Source: an uncultured Butyricicoccus sp. (GTDB lineage: Bacteria > Bacillota > Clostridia > Oscillospirales > Butyricicoccaceae). From it: a DNA stretch of 28,380 bases. Location of the stretch: NCBI GenBank assembly GCA_900544475.1, contig UQVU01000010.1:1-28380 (forward strand), given 5' to 3'. The position numbers were made by a program, and so were the translations under genes. The notes beneath the pieces are model-generated. The model was not told the origin of the DNA, searched no databases, and saw only the letters and a list, made by a program, of their open reading frames with translations. Position 1 is the stretch's first letter, and each line of letters starts with the position of its first letter. Below, piece after piece: positions 14,911 to 23,146 of the stretch.

Positions 14911-15662
14911 TTTACTTTGTCGGTGCAGGTTCGGGTGCGCCCGACCTCATCACGGTGCGCGGCGCAAAGCTGCTCGGAGAGGCGGACGTTATCGTTTACG
15001 CGGGTTCGCTCGTCAATCCGGCGCTGCTGGACTACGCAAAGTCCGGCTGCGCGATTTACGACAGCGCGAAGATGACGCTGGAGGAGGTAATCGACGTCAT
15101 GGCGCCCGCGGCACGCGAGGGAAAGACCGTCGTGCGGCTGCATACCGGCGACCCCTGCGTTTACGGGGCGCACCGCGAGCAGATGGACGCGCTCGACCGG
15201 CTCGGCCTTACATACGAGGTCTGCCCCGGCGTTTCCTCGTTCTGCGGCGCGGCGGCGGCGCTCCGGGCGGAATATACCCTGCCGGACGTCAGCCAGACGG
15301 TCATTCTGACGCGCATGGAGGGCAGAACGCCCGTGCCCGAGCGCGAACAGATCGAGAGCCTCGCCGCCCACGGCGCGACCATGGTGATTTTCCTGTCGGC
15401 GGGTCAGCTCGAACGCCTGTCCGCGCGGCTCATCGAGGGCGGCTACGCCCCCGAAACCCCGGCGGCCATCGTCTATAAGGCAACGTGGCCGGGCGAAAAG
15501 GTCGTGCGCACAACGGTCGGCGGACTGGCCGAGGCCGGCGCACGCGAGGGCATCACCAAGACCGCGCTCATCACGGTGGGCGGCTTTCTGGGCGACAGCT
15601 ACGAGCGCTCCAAGCTCTATGACCCGGCATTCACCACCGGTTTCCGCGAGGCGACAAAATGA
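14907..15662 (+). CDS. cbiF: Cobalt-precorrin-4 C11-methyltransferase CbiF
   Basis: It methylates C-11 of cobalt-precorrin-4. The product is 251 aa, starting MIYFVGAGSGAPDLITVRGA. The SAM methylase blocks VRLHTGDPCVYGAHREQ and VCPGVSSFCGAAAAL, and the CbiF-specific LPDVSQTVILTRMEGRTPVP, separate it from CbiL and CbiH. The ATG at 14907 has AAGGAGG upstream and overlaps the cbiL stop. An upstream in-frame extension to 14640 lies inside cbiL and is rejected. It ends in an ATGA overlap with cbiG. Confidence 0.95.
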   Translation: MIYFVGAGSGAPDLITVRGAKLLGEADVIVYAGSLVNPALLDYAKSGCAIYDSAKMTLEEVIDVMAPAAREGKTVVRLHTGDPCVYGAHREQMDALDRLGLTYEVCPGVSSFCGAAAALRAEYTLPDVSQTVILTRMEGRTPVPEREQIESLAAHGATMVIFLSAGQLERLSARLIEGGYAPETPAAIVYKATWPGEKVVRTTVGGLAEAGAREGITKTALITVGGFLGDSYERSKLYDPAFTTGFREATK

Positions 15663-16684
15663 AGCACGCGAAGTTTGTATCCTTTACCGAGGTCGGTGCG
15701 AAAACGGCGGAGCGAGCCGCGCGGCTGCTGCCGGATTTTCTCTGTGAGCGCTACGCCCGCACGGTAGACCCCTCGCTCTCGAATACCTCGCTTTCGCGCT
15801 TTGCGCAGCAGGCGATGGTGGACTGCGGCCTTATCGTGTTCGTCGGGGCGGCGGGCATCGCCGTTCGCGCGGTCGCGCCCTATCTCGCCGGAAAGGCGTA
15901 CGACCCGGCGGTCGTGGTGACGGACGAGCAGGGCAGGTTCGTCATTCCGCTGCTCTCGGGGCACCTCGGCGGCGCAAACGAGCTGGCGCAGCGGCTTGCA
16001 GACGGTCTGGGGGCCACAGCGGTCATCACGACCGCGACTGACGGGCGCGAGGTCTTTGCGGTCGATAACTGGGCGAAGGCGCATGACTGCGCGGTGTTCG
16101 ACCCGGAAAATATCAAATTCATCTCGGGGGAGCTGCTGCGCGGCGGCACGGTCGGCCTGTGCACGGCGTTCCCGGTGGACGGGCGGCTTCCGGCGCATAT
16201 CAACTTGAAAGCGGACGCGGAATGCGGCTTTACGCTCGGCTTCGATACGAAAGCGCAGCCGTTTGCCCACACGCTGCATCTCGTGCCGCGCATCGTGTCG
16301 CTCGGCCTCGGCTGCCGGAAGGGCGTGCCGATGGACGTTATCGCGGAGACCGTGCGCGAGGCGCTTTCGGCGGCGGATGTTCCGATGGAGGCGGTTCGAA
16401 ACGCCGCGAGCATCGACATCAAAAAGGACGAGCCGGGACTGCTGTCGTTCTGCGCGGAAAACGGTCTGCCGTTTGAAACCTTCACGGCGGCGCAGCTTCA
16501 GAACGCGCCGGGAGAATTTACCGCGTCCGAGTTCGTCAGAAGCACGGTCGGCGTGGACAGCGTTTGCGAACGCGCGGCGGTGCTGGCGAGCGGAAACGGC
16601 AGTATTCTGCTGCGAAAGTACGCGAAAAACGGCGTAACGGCTGCGCTCGCCGTGCAGGAGCGGCGCTTCTGCTTTGAGGACTGA
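15659..16684 (+). CDS. cbiG: Cobalt-precorrin-5A hydrolase CbiG
   Basis: It opens the delta-lactone ring and releases acetaldehyde from cobalt-precorrin-5A, a step special to the anaerobic pathway. The N-terminal domain has FVGAAGIAVRAVAPYL (about residues 56-71), DPAVVVTDEQGRFVIPLLSGHLGGANELA, and TTATDGREVFAVDNWA. The C-terminal CbiG domain starts at VSLGLGCRKGVPMDVI near 213 and carries AASIDIKKDEPGL and the final CERAAVLASGNGSILLRKY. The 341-aa length is normal. It overlaps cbiF by 4 bp and lies 12 bp before hemA. Confidence 0.94.
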   Translation: MKHAKFVSFTEVGAKTAERAARLLPDFLCERYARTVDPSLSNTSLSRFAQQAMVDCGLIVFVGAAGIAVRAVAPYLAGKAYDPAVVVTDEQGRFVIPLLSGHLGGANELAQRLADGLGATAVITTATDGREVFAVDNWAKAHDCAVFDPENIKFISGELLRGGTVGLCTAFPVDGRLPAHINLKADAECGFTLGFDTKAQPFAHTLHLVPRIVSLGLGCRKGVPMDVIAETVREALSAADVPMEAVRNAASIDIKKDEPGLLSFCAENGLPFETFTAAQLQNAPGEFTASEFVRSTVGVDSVCERAAVLASGNGSILLRKYAKNGVTAALAVQERRFCFED

Positions 16685-16696
16685 GGAGGAAAGAAC

Positions 16697-17884
16697 GTGA
16701 AACTCTGTATGGCAGGCATTGACGCCTCAGCGCCCTTCGAGGAGCGCGAAAAGCTCTCGCTCGTGCGCGGACAGGTGCAGGCCATGCTGCCGCGTATCGC
16801 GGAGCAGACCGGCTGCGCGGCGGTGCTGCTCGCAACGTGCAGCCGCACCGAGCTTTACCTGCACGCCGAGGGCGAGCGGGCGCTGCCCGACCCGGCGGAA
16901 GCGCTCTGCCGTGCGGCAGGCGTGGCGGCGAGCGCGTTTGTCACGCGGCGCGAGGGCGCGGACGCGGTGCGCCATCTGATGCACGTGGCGGCTGGAATGC
17001 AGTCGCAGATTTTCGGGGACGACCAGATCGTTTCGCAGGTCAAGGACGCAGTCGCGCTCGCCCGCGAGGCGAAAACGACGGACGCGGTGCTCGATACCCT
17101 GTTCCGCCGCGCAGTCACCGCAGGCAAGCGCGTGCGCACCGAAACCCGGCTCACCGGCGTTCCGGCTTCGGCGGCTGAGGTCGGCGTGCGCCGGGCGGAG
17201 CGCTTTTTCGGCTCGCTTGCGGGCCACCGTGCGGTCGTGATCGGAAACGGCGAAATGGGCAGGCTCGCGGCGCGGGCGCTTGTCAGGGCCGGAAGCGAGG
17301 TCACGGTGACGCTCCGCACCTACCGCCACGGCGAAACGCTCGTTCCGCAGGGCTGCGGCACCGTGCCGTATGATCGGCGGCTGGACGCCATCGAGGGTGC
17401 GGACCTCGTCGTAAGCGCCACGACAAGCCCGCATTTTACGCTGACGGCAGCGCAGATGCAGACGCTTCTCTGTCCGCCGCGCCTGCTGCTCGACCTCGCC
17501 ATGCCGCGCGACATCGAAAGTACGGCGGCGGGGGCGCAGACCGCGCTTTTCAATCTGGACGACCTCGGAGACCTCGGGGACGCAGACGATACCTCGCGCG
17601 AGACCGCCGAGTGCATTCTGGACGAGGAAACGCGCGAGTTCTTCGCGTGGCTCAACTACCGCGCCGCCCTGCCGCTCATCGCGGAGATCAAGAGCGCAGC
17701 CATCGAGCGCGTGCGCCATATGCGCGACTACGACGCCCTCGCGGCGGAAGGGGACGCGGAAACGCTCGCGGAGCTTGCGGTGAGCCGCGCGGTCGAGCTG
17801 GTGCTCGGCGGCATGAAGGAAAAAGTAAACGTGCAGTCCATGAAGGACTGTCTGGAGCATATCAGAAAGGGGAGCGGCAGATGA
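16697..17884 (+). CDS. hemA: Glutamyl-tRNA reductase
   Basis: It reduces glutamyl-tRNA(Glu) to glutamate-1-semialdehyde with NADPH, the first committed step of C5-route tetrapyrrole synthesis. The catalytic Cys48 is in LLATCSRTELYLH; the usual motif has Asn rather than the Ser after Cys. HLMHVAAGMQSQIFGDDQIVSQVK-type substrate-domain residues follow (about 92-115). The NADP site VIGNGEMGRLAARAL is near 176-190, and a C-terminal helical dimerisation domain completes 395 aa. The start is GTG 16697 with GAGGAGGAAAG upstream. It sits between cbiG and cbiH and overlaps cbiH by 4 bp, so 5-aminolevulinate supply is tied to corrin synthesis. Confidence 0.95.
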   Translation: MKLCMAGIDASAPFEEREKLSLVRGQVQAMLPRIAEQTGCAAVLLATCSRTELYLHAEGERALPDPAEALCRAAGVAASAFVTRREGADAVRHLMHVAAGMQSQIFGDDQIVSQVKDAVALAREAKTTDAVLDTLFRRAVTAGKRVRTETRLTGVPASAAEVGVRRAERFFGSLAGHRAVVIGNGEMGRLAARALVRAGSEVTVTLRTYRHGETLVPQGCGTVPYDRRLDAIEGADLVVSATTSPHFTLTAAQMQTLLCPPRLLLDLAMPRDIESTAAGAQTALFNLDDLGDLGDADDTSRETAECILDEETREFFAWLNYRAALPLIAEIKSAAIERVRHMRDYDALAAEGDAETLAELAVSRAVELVLGGMKEKVNVQSMKDCLEHIRKGSGR

Positions 17885-18606
17885 AAATCTACTGTATCGG
17901 CATCGGGCCGGGAGGCGAGGAGCAGATGACGCTCCGCGCGGCGAGAACGCTTGAAAAGTGCGACTGCGTGGCAGGCTACGGCCTGTATCTCGACCTCATC
18001 GAAAACCTCATCAAGGGCAAGGAGCGCATTCAGACCGGCATGACGCGCGAGGTGGACCGCTGTGCGGCGGCGCTCGAGCGCGCGAAGCAGGGCAGAACGG
18101 TCGCGGTGGTCTCGTCGGGTGACGCCGGTGTGTACGGCATGGCGGGACTTCTCATCGAGCTTGCGGCCGGGACGAACATCGAGGTCGAGGTCGTTCCCGG
18201 CATCACGGCGGCGTGCTCGGGCGGCGCGGTGCTCGGCTCACCGCTCACCTGCGACTTCGCGTGCGTCAGCCTGTCCGACCTGCTGACTCCGTGGGATAAA
18301 ATCGAGCAGCGGCTGCGCGGCGCGGCGGCAGGCGATTTCTGCATCGCGCTCTACAACCCATCGAGCCGCAAGCGGGCGGACTATCTGCGCCGTGCGTGCG
18401 ATATTCTGCTCGAAACCCTGTCCCCGGACACGGTCTGCGGCACGGTGCGCAACATCGGCCGCGAGGGCGAGAGCTTTGCGCTCACGACGCTCGGCGCGCT
18501 GCGCGATACGGGGGTCGATATGCTGACGACGGTTTTCGTCGGCAACAGCCGCACGGTCGTCATTGACGGCCGCATGGTCACGCCCCGGGGGTATCGCGGC
18601 GTATGA
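17881..18606 (+). CDS. cbiH: Cobalt-factor III (precorrin-3B) C17-methyltransferase CbiH
   Basis: It methylates C-17 and brings about ring contraction in the anaerobic pathway. The 241-aa protein begins MKIYCIGIGPGGEEQMTLRA. It contains CVAGYGLYLDLI, VSSGDAGVYGMAGLLIEL, VVPGITAACSGGAVLGSPL, DFACVSLSDLLTPWDKIEQRL and LYNPSSRKR, a block order diagnostic of CobJ/CbiH. ATGA overlaps join it to hemA and to the reductase fusion downstream. It lacks the CobG- or CbiG-fused extensions found in some species. Confidence 0.95.
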   Translation: MKIYCIGIGPGGEEQMTLRAARTLEKCDCVAGYGLYLDLIENLIKGKERIQTGMTREVDRCAAALERAKQGRTVAVVSSGDAGVYGMAGLLIELAAGTNIEVEVVPGITAACSGGAVLGSPLTCDFACVSLSDLLTPWDKIEQRLRGAAAGDFCIALYNPSSRKRADYLRRACDILLETLSPDTVCGTVRNIGREGESFALTTLGALRDTGVDMLTTVFVGNSRTVVIDGRMVTPRGYRGV

Positions 18607-19802
18607 ATATCCGTATTTTTTCGGGCACGACCGAGGGGCACGCGCTGTGCCGGTTCCTCGCGTCCTGCGGTGTTCCGGCTGAGGTCTATGTCGCGACCGA
18701 GTACGGCGCGGCGGTGATGGAGCCGATGCCCGGCATCACGGTGCACGAGGGACGGCTGGACGAGGAGGAAATCGCGTCGCTGCTCGACAAGAACACCCTG
18801 CTCATTGACGCTACGCACCCGTATGCGGCGCTCGTGACCGACAATCTCCGCGCGGCGTGCCGCCGGACGGGTGCACAGTATGAGCGGCTGCTCCGCCCGG
18901 CGCTGTCGCATCGCGAGGGCGAAACCGTGCCCGACACGGCCTCGGCAGTCGCGTGGCTCTCCGCGCATCCGGGAAAGGTGCTGCTGACGACCGGCAGCAA
19001 GGAACTCGATGCCTACACGGCGGTCGAAAACTTCGCCGAGCGGCTGTATCCGCGCGTTCTGCCGAGCGTCGGCGTTATTCAGAAGTGCGCCTCCCTCGGC
19101 TTTCCCGGCTCGCACATCATCGCGATGCAGGGGCCGTTTTCCGCCGAGATGAATGCGGCGCTCATCCGCCAGACGGGCGCGGAAATTCTCGTCACCAAGG
19201 ATACGGGCGCGAGCGGCGGCTTTGCGGAAAAGCTCGCGGCGGCGCACGAAACCGGCATTCGGACGCTCATTATCGCCCGCCCGCGCGAGGAAAGCGGCAG
19301 AAGCCTTGCGGAAATGCAGGATTTTCTCTGCGAAAAGCTCGGCCTGGCGGAAGAAAAGCCGCGCGAGGGCACGCCGCGGTTCCCGCTGTTCGTGTCGCTC
19401 CGGGGCAGGAAATGCGCGGTAATCGGTGCGGGAAAAATCGCGGCGCGGCGCATTGGCGTTCTGAAACGTTTCGGCGCGGAGGTTTCGGTGACGGCGCCGG
19501 AAGCGCGGGCCGCAATCGAAATCACGCACCGCCGCGGCTATGAGAAAAGCGATCTTTCGGGGGCTTTTCTGGCAGTCGCGGCGACGGACGACCGCGCGGT
19601 AAACCACCGCATCACGGCGGACTGTGCTTTCTTCGGCATTCCGGTGAGCGTGGCGGACAGCGCCGAGGAATCCACGTTCTTTTTCCCGGCGGTCTGCGAG
19701 GGGAATGGACTCACGGCAGGTGTTGTATCGCGCGGCGCAGCGCACGGAAAGACCGCCGAGGCGGCAAAGCGCATCAGGCGCGTTCTGGAGGAGATGGAAT
19801 GA
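18603..19802 (+). CDS. cbiJ: Fusion: cobalt-precorrin-6A reductase (CbiJ) + precorrin-2 dehydrogenase (SirC/CysG-N type)
   Basis: Two enzymes form one 399-aa chain. Residues 1-245 are CbiJ, the NAD(P)H-dependent reductase of cobalt-precorrin-6A. Its blocks are IRIFSGTTEGHALCRFL, LIDATHPYAALVTDNL, LLTTGSKELDAY and MQGPFSAEMNAALI, then LVTKDTGASGGFAEKL. Residues 255-399 are a siroheme-synthase N-terminal domain: FPLFVSLRGRKCAVIGAGKI AARRIG (Rossmann GAGKIA) and LAVAATDDRAVNHRI with the functional Asp. SVADSAEESTFFFPAV follows. That domain oxidises precorrin-2 to sirohydrochlorin and in some relatives also inserts the metal. The C-terminal dimerisation/chelatase helices of Met8 are mostly missing, so dehydrogenase alone is more likely. 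It overlaps cbiH and hemC by 4 bp each. Confidence 0.92.
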   Translation: MNIRIFSGTTEGHALCRFLASCGVPAEVYVATEYGAAVMEPMPGITVHEGRLDEEEIASLLDKNTLLIDATHPYAALVTDNLRAACRRTGAQYERLLRPALSHREGETVPDTASAVAWLSAHPGKVLLTTGSKELDAYTAVENFAERLYPRVLPSVGVIQKCASLGFPGSHIIAMQGPFSAEMNAALIRQTGAEILVTKDTGASGGFAEKLAAAHETGIRTLIIARPREESGRSLAEMQDFLCEKLGLAEEKPREGTPRFPLFVSLRGRKCAVIGAGKIAARRIGVLKRFGAEVSVTAPEARAAIEITHRRGYEKSDLSGAFLAVAATDDRAVNHRITADCAFFGIPVSVADSAEESTFFFPAVCEGNGLTAGVVSRGAAHGKTAEAAKRIRRVLEEME

Positions 19803-20662
19803 TAAGAGTCGGCAGCAGAGAGAGCCGCCTTGCGGTCGTGCAGGCGGAAGAAGTGATGCACCGCCTCGGTGAGTGCGAGCTTGTCACGATGAAAACCACG
19901 GGCGACAAGATCCTCGACCGCACGCTCGACAAGGTCGGCGGAAAGGGCCTGTTTGTGAAAGAACTCGACCGGGCGCTCGCGGCGGGCGAGGTGGACCTCA
20001 CGGTGCACAGCCTCAAGGATGTGCCGATGGAGCAGCCGGATGGTCTGCCGCTCGTGGCGTTTCCCAAACGCGCGGACGCGAGAGATGTGCTCGTTCTGCC
20101 GGAAAACGGCGTCTGGGACAGGGAAAAGCCGATCGGCTGTTCGTCCGCGCGGCGGCGCGTGCAGCTGCACGAGCTGTTCCCGGAAATCGAGGTCCAGCCG
20201 GTGCGCGGCAACGTGCAGACGCGGCTTGCGAAGCTCGAGCGCGGCGAATATGGCGCTCTGGTGCTCGCGGCGGCAGGACTGCACCGCTTGGGACTGGAGC
20301 ACCGCATCAGCCGATATTTTTCGCCGGAGGAAATGCTCCCGGCGGCGGGACAGGGCATTCTGGCCGTGCAGGCGAGAGAGGGCGAGATGGCGGACGCGGC
20401 GGCAAAACTCGACGACAGCGAAACGCGGGTCTGCGCACTTGCGGAACGCGCCTATATCCGTGCGCTTGGGGGAAACTGCTTTTCTCCGGCGGCGGCGTAT
20501 GCCGTGATGGAAAACGGCGTGCTGCGGCTGCGTGCGCTCTACGTCAGCGCGGACGAGAAAACGCTGCTGCGCGGCGAGATAACAGGTGAGCCGCACGGGG
20601 CGGAAGCACTGGGAGAAAGGCTTGCGGCGCGTCTGCGGCGGCAGGCAGAGGAGGAAACATGA
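19799..20662 (+). CDS. hemC: Porphobilinogen deaminase (hydroxymethylbilane synthase)
   Basis: It polymerises four porphobilinogen units into hydroxymethylbilane. The 287-aa protein begins MIRVGSRESRLAVVQAEEV and contains KTTGDKILDRTLDKVGGKGLFVKELD, VHSLKDVPM, CSSARRRVQL and VRGNVQTRLAKL. The dipyrromethane cofactor Cys (about residue 227) is in RALGGNCFSPAAAY; the family usually has GGGCQVP, so the Asn and FSP are unusual. The C-terminal domain is somewhat short compared with the usual 305-315 aa. It overlaps the cobA-hemD fusion by 4 bp. Confidence 0.96.
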   Translation: MIRVGSRESRLAVVQAEEVMHRLGECELVTMKTTGDKILDRTLDKVGGKGLFVKELDRALAAGEVDLTVHSLKDVPMEQPDGLPLVAFPKRADARDVLVLPENGVWDREKPIGCSSARRRVQLHELFPEIEVQPVRGNVQTRLAKLERGEYGALVLAAAGLHRLGLEHRISRYFSPEEMLPAAGQGILAVQAREGEMADAAAKLDDSETRVCALAERAYIRALGGNCFSPAAAYAVMENGVLRLRALYVSADEKTLLRGEITGEPHGAEALGERLAARLRRQAEEET

Positions 20663-22152
20663 CGGAAACGGTAACACTCGTCGGGGCAGGGCCGGGGGAC
20701 GCGGCGCTTCTGACGCTCGGCGGCCTTGCGGCGCTGAAGGACGCGGACGCGGTCGTTTATGACCGGCTGGTGGACGATAGCATACTCGACCTCGTGCCCG
20801 AGGGCGCGGCGCGTATCTGCGTGGGCAAGGAGCAGGGACACCATCCCGTGCCGCAGGACGAGATCAATGCCATTCTCGTGCGTCTGGCGCGGGAGGGAAA
20901 GCGAACCGTCCGTCTCAAGGGCGGCGACGGCTTTCTGTTCGGGCGCGGCGGCGAGGAGTGCGAATATCTCCGTGCGCACGGCGTACTGTTCCGCGTGCTG
21001 CCGGGCGTGACGAGCGCCCTCGCGGCGCCGGCGTTCGCCGGGATACCGGTGACGCACCGCGACATTTGCTCGTCCGTTCATATCGTGACTGCGCACGCGA
21101 GAGCCGGAAAGCCGCTTTCCATCGACTTTGAGGCGCTCGTGCGCACAAAGGGCACGCTCGTGTTTCTGATGGGACTCGCCTCGCTCGAACAGGTCATGCA
21201 CGGCCTTTCGGAGGCCGGAATGCCGGGCGATACCCCGGCGGCGGTCATCGAAAACGGCGCACGCGGCACGCAGCGCAAGGTCATTGCGACCGTCCGCGAC
21301 ATCGCGCAGGAGGTGCGCCGACGCGAAATCAAAAGTCCGGCGCTCATCGTGGTCGGGCGCGTGTGTGCTCTCAGCGACACGCTCGACTGGTGGACGCCGC
21401 TGCCGCTGCACGGAAAGACTGTTGCGGTCACGCGGCCACAGGGACGGGGGAACGCACTCGTTTCCGGCCTGCGTGCGCTCGGCGCGGAGGTCATCGCCGC
21501 GCCCTGTATCGAGATACGCGAGCGGGAGGACGTTTCCGCCCTTGCGCGGGCGCTCGAAACCGGGCATACCTGGGCGGTATTCACCTCCTCGGCAGGCGTC
21601 CGGGCGGCGGTGCACGCGCTGTTCCGGCTGGAACGCGACCTTCGTGCGCTTTACGGCTTAAAATTCGCCTGCATCGGCAGCGGAACCGCTGCGGCGCTCG
21701 CGGAATACGGCCTTTCGGCTGACCTCGTGCCCGAAACCTACGACAGCGCCCACCTCGCGGACGCGCTCTGCCGGGAGATGCAGGGGCGCGGCGCGGCAGT
21801 TCTGCTGCGTGCGGCCGAGGGGAGCGCTGTTTTACCCGAAAAACTGAAAGAAAGCGGCGTTTCCGTGACCGATGTGACGCTTTACGATACCGTCCGCCGA
21901 TGCCGCAAGGCGGACAGACTGCGACAGGCTGTTGCGGACGGAACACTTGCAGGCGCGACCTTTACGAGCGCGTCCACCGTACACAGCTTCGCGGAGGCCG
22001 TGGGACGCGAAAACGTCAGGGGACTTAACGCGCTCTGCATCGGGAGCGTGACCGCCGAGGCCGCCGCCGCTTATGAAATGAAACCATATACCGCGCAGGA
22101 GGCGACCGAAACCGCGCTTCTCGCGCTCTGCAAAACCGTACTGGAAGGGTGA
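20659..22152 (+). CDS. Fusion: uroporphyrinogen-III C-methyltransferase (CobA) + uroporphyrinogen-III synthase (HemD)
   Basis: The 497-aa protein closes hydroxymethylbilane to uroporphyrinogen III and methylates it at C-2 and C-7 to precorrin-2. Residues 1-240 are the SUMT: VTLVGAGPGDAALLTLGGLA, VYDRLVDDSILDLVP, VRLKGGDGFLFGRGGEE, LPGVTSALAAPAFAGIPVTHR, then IVTAHARAG. Residues 250-497 are HemD: LHGKTVAVTRPQGRGNALVSGL, WAVFTSSAGVRAAVHALF, FACIGSGTAAALAEYGL and GATFTSASTVHSFAEAVG. This fusion is common in Clostridia. It overlaps hemC by 4 bp; hemB starts 6 bp later. Confidence 0.95.
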   Translation: MTETVTLVGAGPGDAALLTLGGLAALKDADAVVYDRLVDDSILDLVPEGAARICVGKEQGHHPVPQDEINAILVRLAREGKRTVRLKGGDGFLFGRGGEECEYLRAHGVLFRVLPGVTSALAAPAFAGIPVTHRDICSSVHIVTAHARAGKPLSIDFEALVRTKGTLVFLMGLASLEQVMHGLSEAGMPGDTPAAVIENGARGTQRKVIATVRDIAQEVRRREIKSPALIVVGRVCALSDTLDWWTPLPLHGKTVAVTRPQGRGNALVSGLRALGAEVIAAPCIEIREREDVSALARALETGHTWAVFTSSAGVRAAVHALFRLERDLRALYGLKFACIGSGTAAALAEYGLSADLVPETYDSAHLADALCREMQGRGAAVLLRAAEGSAVLPEKLKESGVSVTDVTLYDTVRRCRKADRLRQAVADGTLAGATFTSASTVHSFAEAVGRENVRGLNALCIGSVTAEAAAAYEMKPYTAQEATETALLALCKTVLEG

Positions 22153-22158
22153 CAAGCA

Positions 22159-23145
22159 ATGTTCAACAAAACCATCCGTCCGCGCCGACTGCGGACATCG
22201 GATACGCTGCGCCGCATGGTGCGCGAAACGCGCATTTCGGCGGACAGCCTGATCTGGCCGATTTTCATCAAGGAGGGCACGGGCATCTGCGATGAGATCG
22301 AGTCGCTGCCGGGACAGTATCACTACTCGCCCGATATGCTCGGAAAGGCGGTCGAAAGAATGCGTGCGCACGGCGTTTCGCGTGTGCTGCTGTTCGGTCT
22401 GCCGGCGCACAAGGACGAAACCGGCTCGTCGGCGTGGGAGCCGAACGGCATCGTCCAGCAGGGCATCCGTGCGCTTCGCGCCATCGCGCCCGACCTGTAC
22501 ATCATCACCGACGTCTGTATGTGCGAATACACCTCGCACGGCCACTGCGGCATTCTCTGCGGCCACTATATCGATAACGACAAGACGCTCGAAGTGCTCG
22601 CGAAAACGGCGGTCAGCCACGCACGCGCCGGTGCGGACATGGTTGCGCCGAGCGACATGATGGACGGCCGCGTGGCGGCGATCCGCGCCGCGCTCGATGA
22701 AAACGGCTTCGTGAACACCCCTATCATGGCGTATTCCGCGAAGTTCGCGTCCACCTTCTACGGCCCGTTCCGCGATGCCGCCGGTTCGGCTCCGGCCTTC
22801 GGTGACCGCCGTTCCTACCAGATGGACCCGCACAACGGCCGCGAGGCCATGCGTGAGTGTGCGCTGGACGCGCAGGAGGGCGCGGATATTCTGATGATCA
22901 AGCCTGCCATGCCGTACCTCGACCTTGTGCGCGAGTGCCGCGAGAAGTTCGACCTGCCGGTTGCGGCGTATCAGGTTTCGGGCGAGTACGCGATGGTAAA
23001 GGCGGCGGCGAATGCCGGTCTTATCGATGAGTACGGCGTGATGTGCGAGAGCGCGGTTTCGATTTTCCGCGCCGGAGCGGATATGCTCATCACCTATTTC
23101 GCCTGCGAGCTTGCGGACGCCATTCGGAAAGGAGACATTGGCTGA
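22159..23145 (+). CDS. hemB: Delta-aminolevulinic acid dehydratase (porphobilinogen synthase)
   Basis: It condenses two 5-aminolevulinate molecules to porphobilinogen. The 328-aa TIM barrel has the zinc-binding cysteine cluster DVCMCEYTSHGHCGILC, so it is a zinc-dependent rather than magnesium-only enzyme. The Schiff-base lysines are Lys195 in AYSAKFASTFYGPFRDA and Lys248 in LMIKPAMPYLD. ATG 22159 follows GGAAGGGTG. A 1-base spacer separates its stop codon from the hemL start, so the two are coupled. Confidence 0.97.
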   Translation: MFNKTIRPRRLRTSDTLRRMVRETRISADSLIWPIFIKEGTGICDEIESLPGQYHYSPDMLGKAVERMRAHGVSRVLLFGLPAHKDETGSSAWEPNGIVQQGIRALRAIAPDLYIITDVCMCEYTSHGHCGILCGHYIDNDKTLEVLAKTAVSHARAGADMVAPSDMMDGRVAAIRAALDENGFVNTPIMAYSAKFASTFYGPFRDAAGSAPAFGDRRSYQMDPHNGREAMRECALDAQEGADILMIKPAMPYLDLVRECREKFDLPVAAYQVSGEYAMVKAAANAGLIDEYGVMCESAVSIFRAGADMLITYFACELADAIRKGDIG

Positions 23146-23146
23146 T

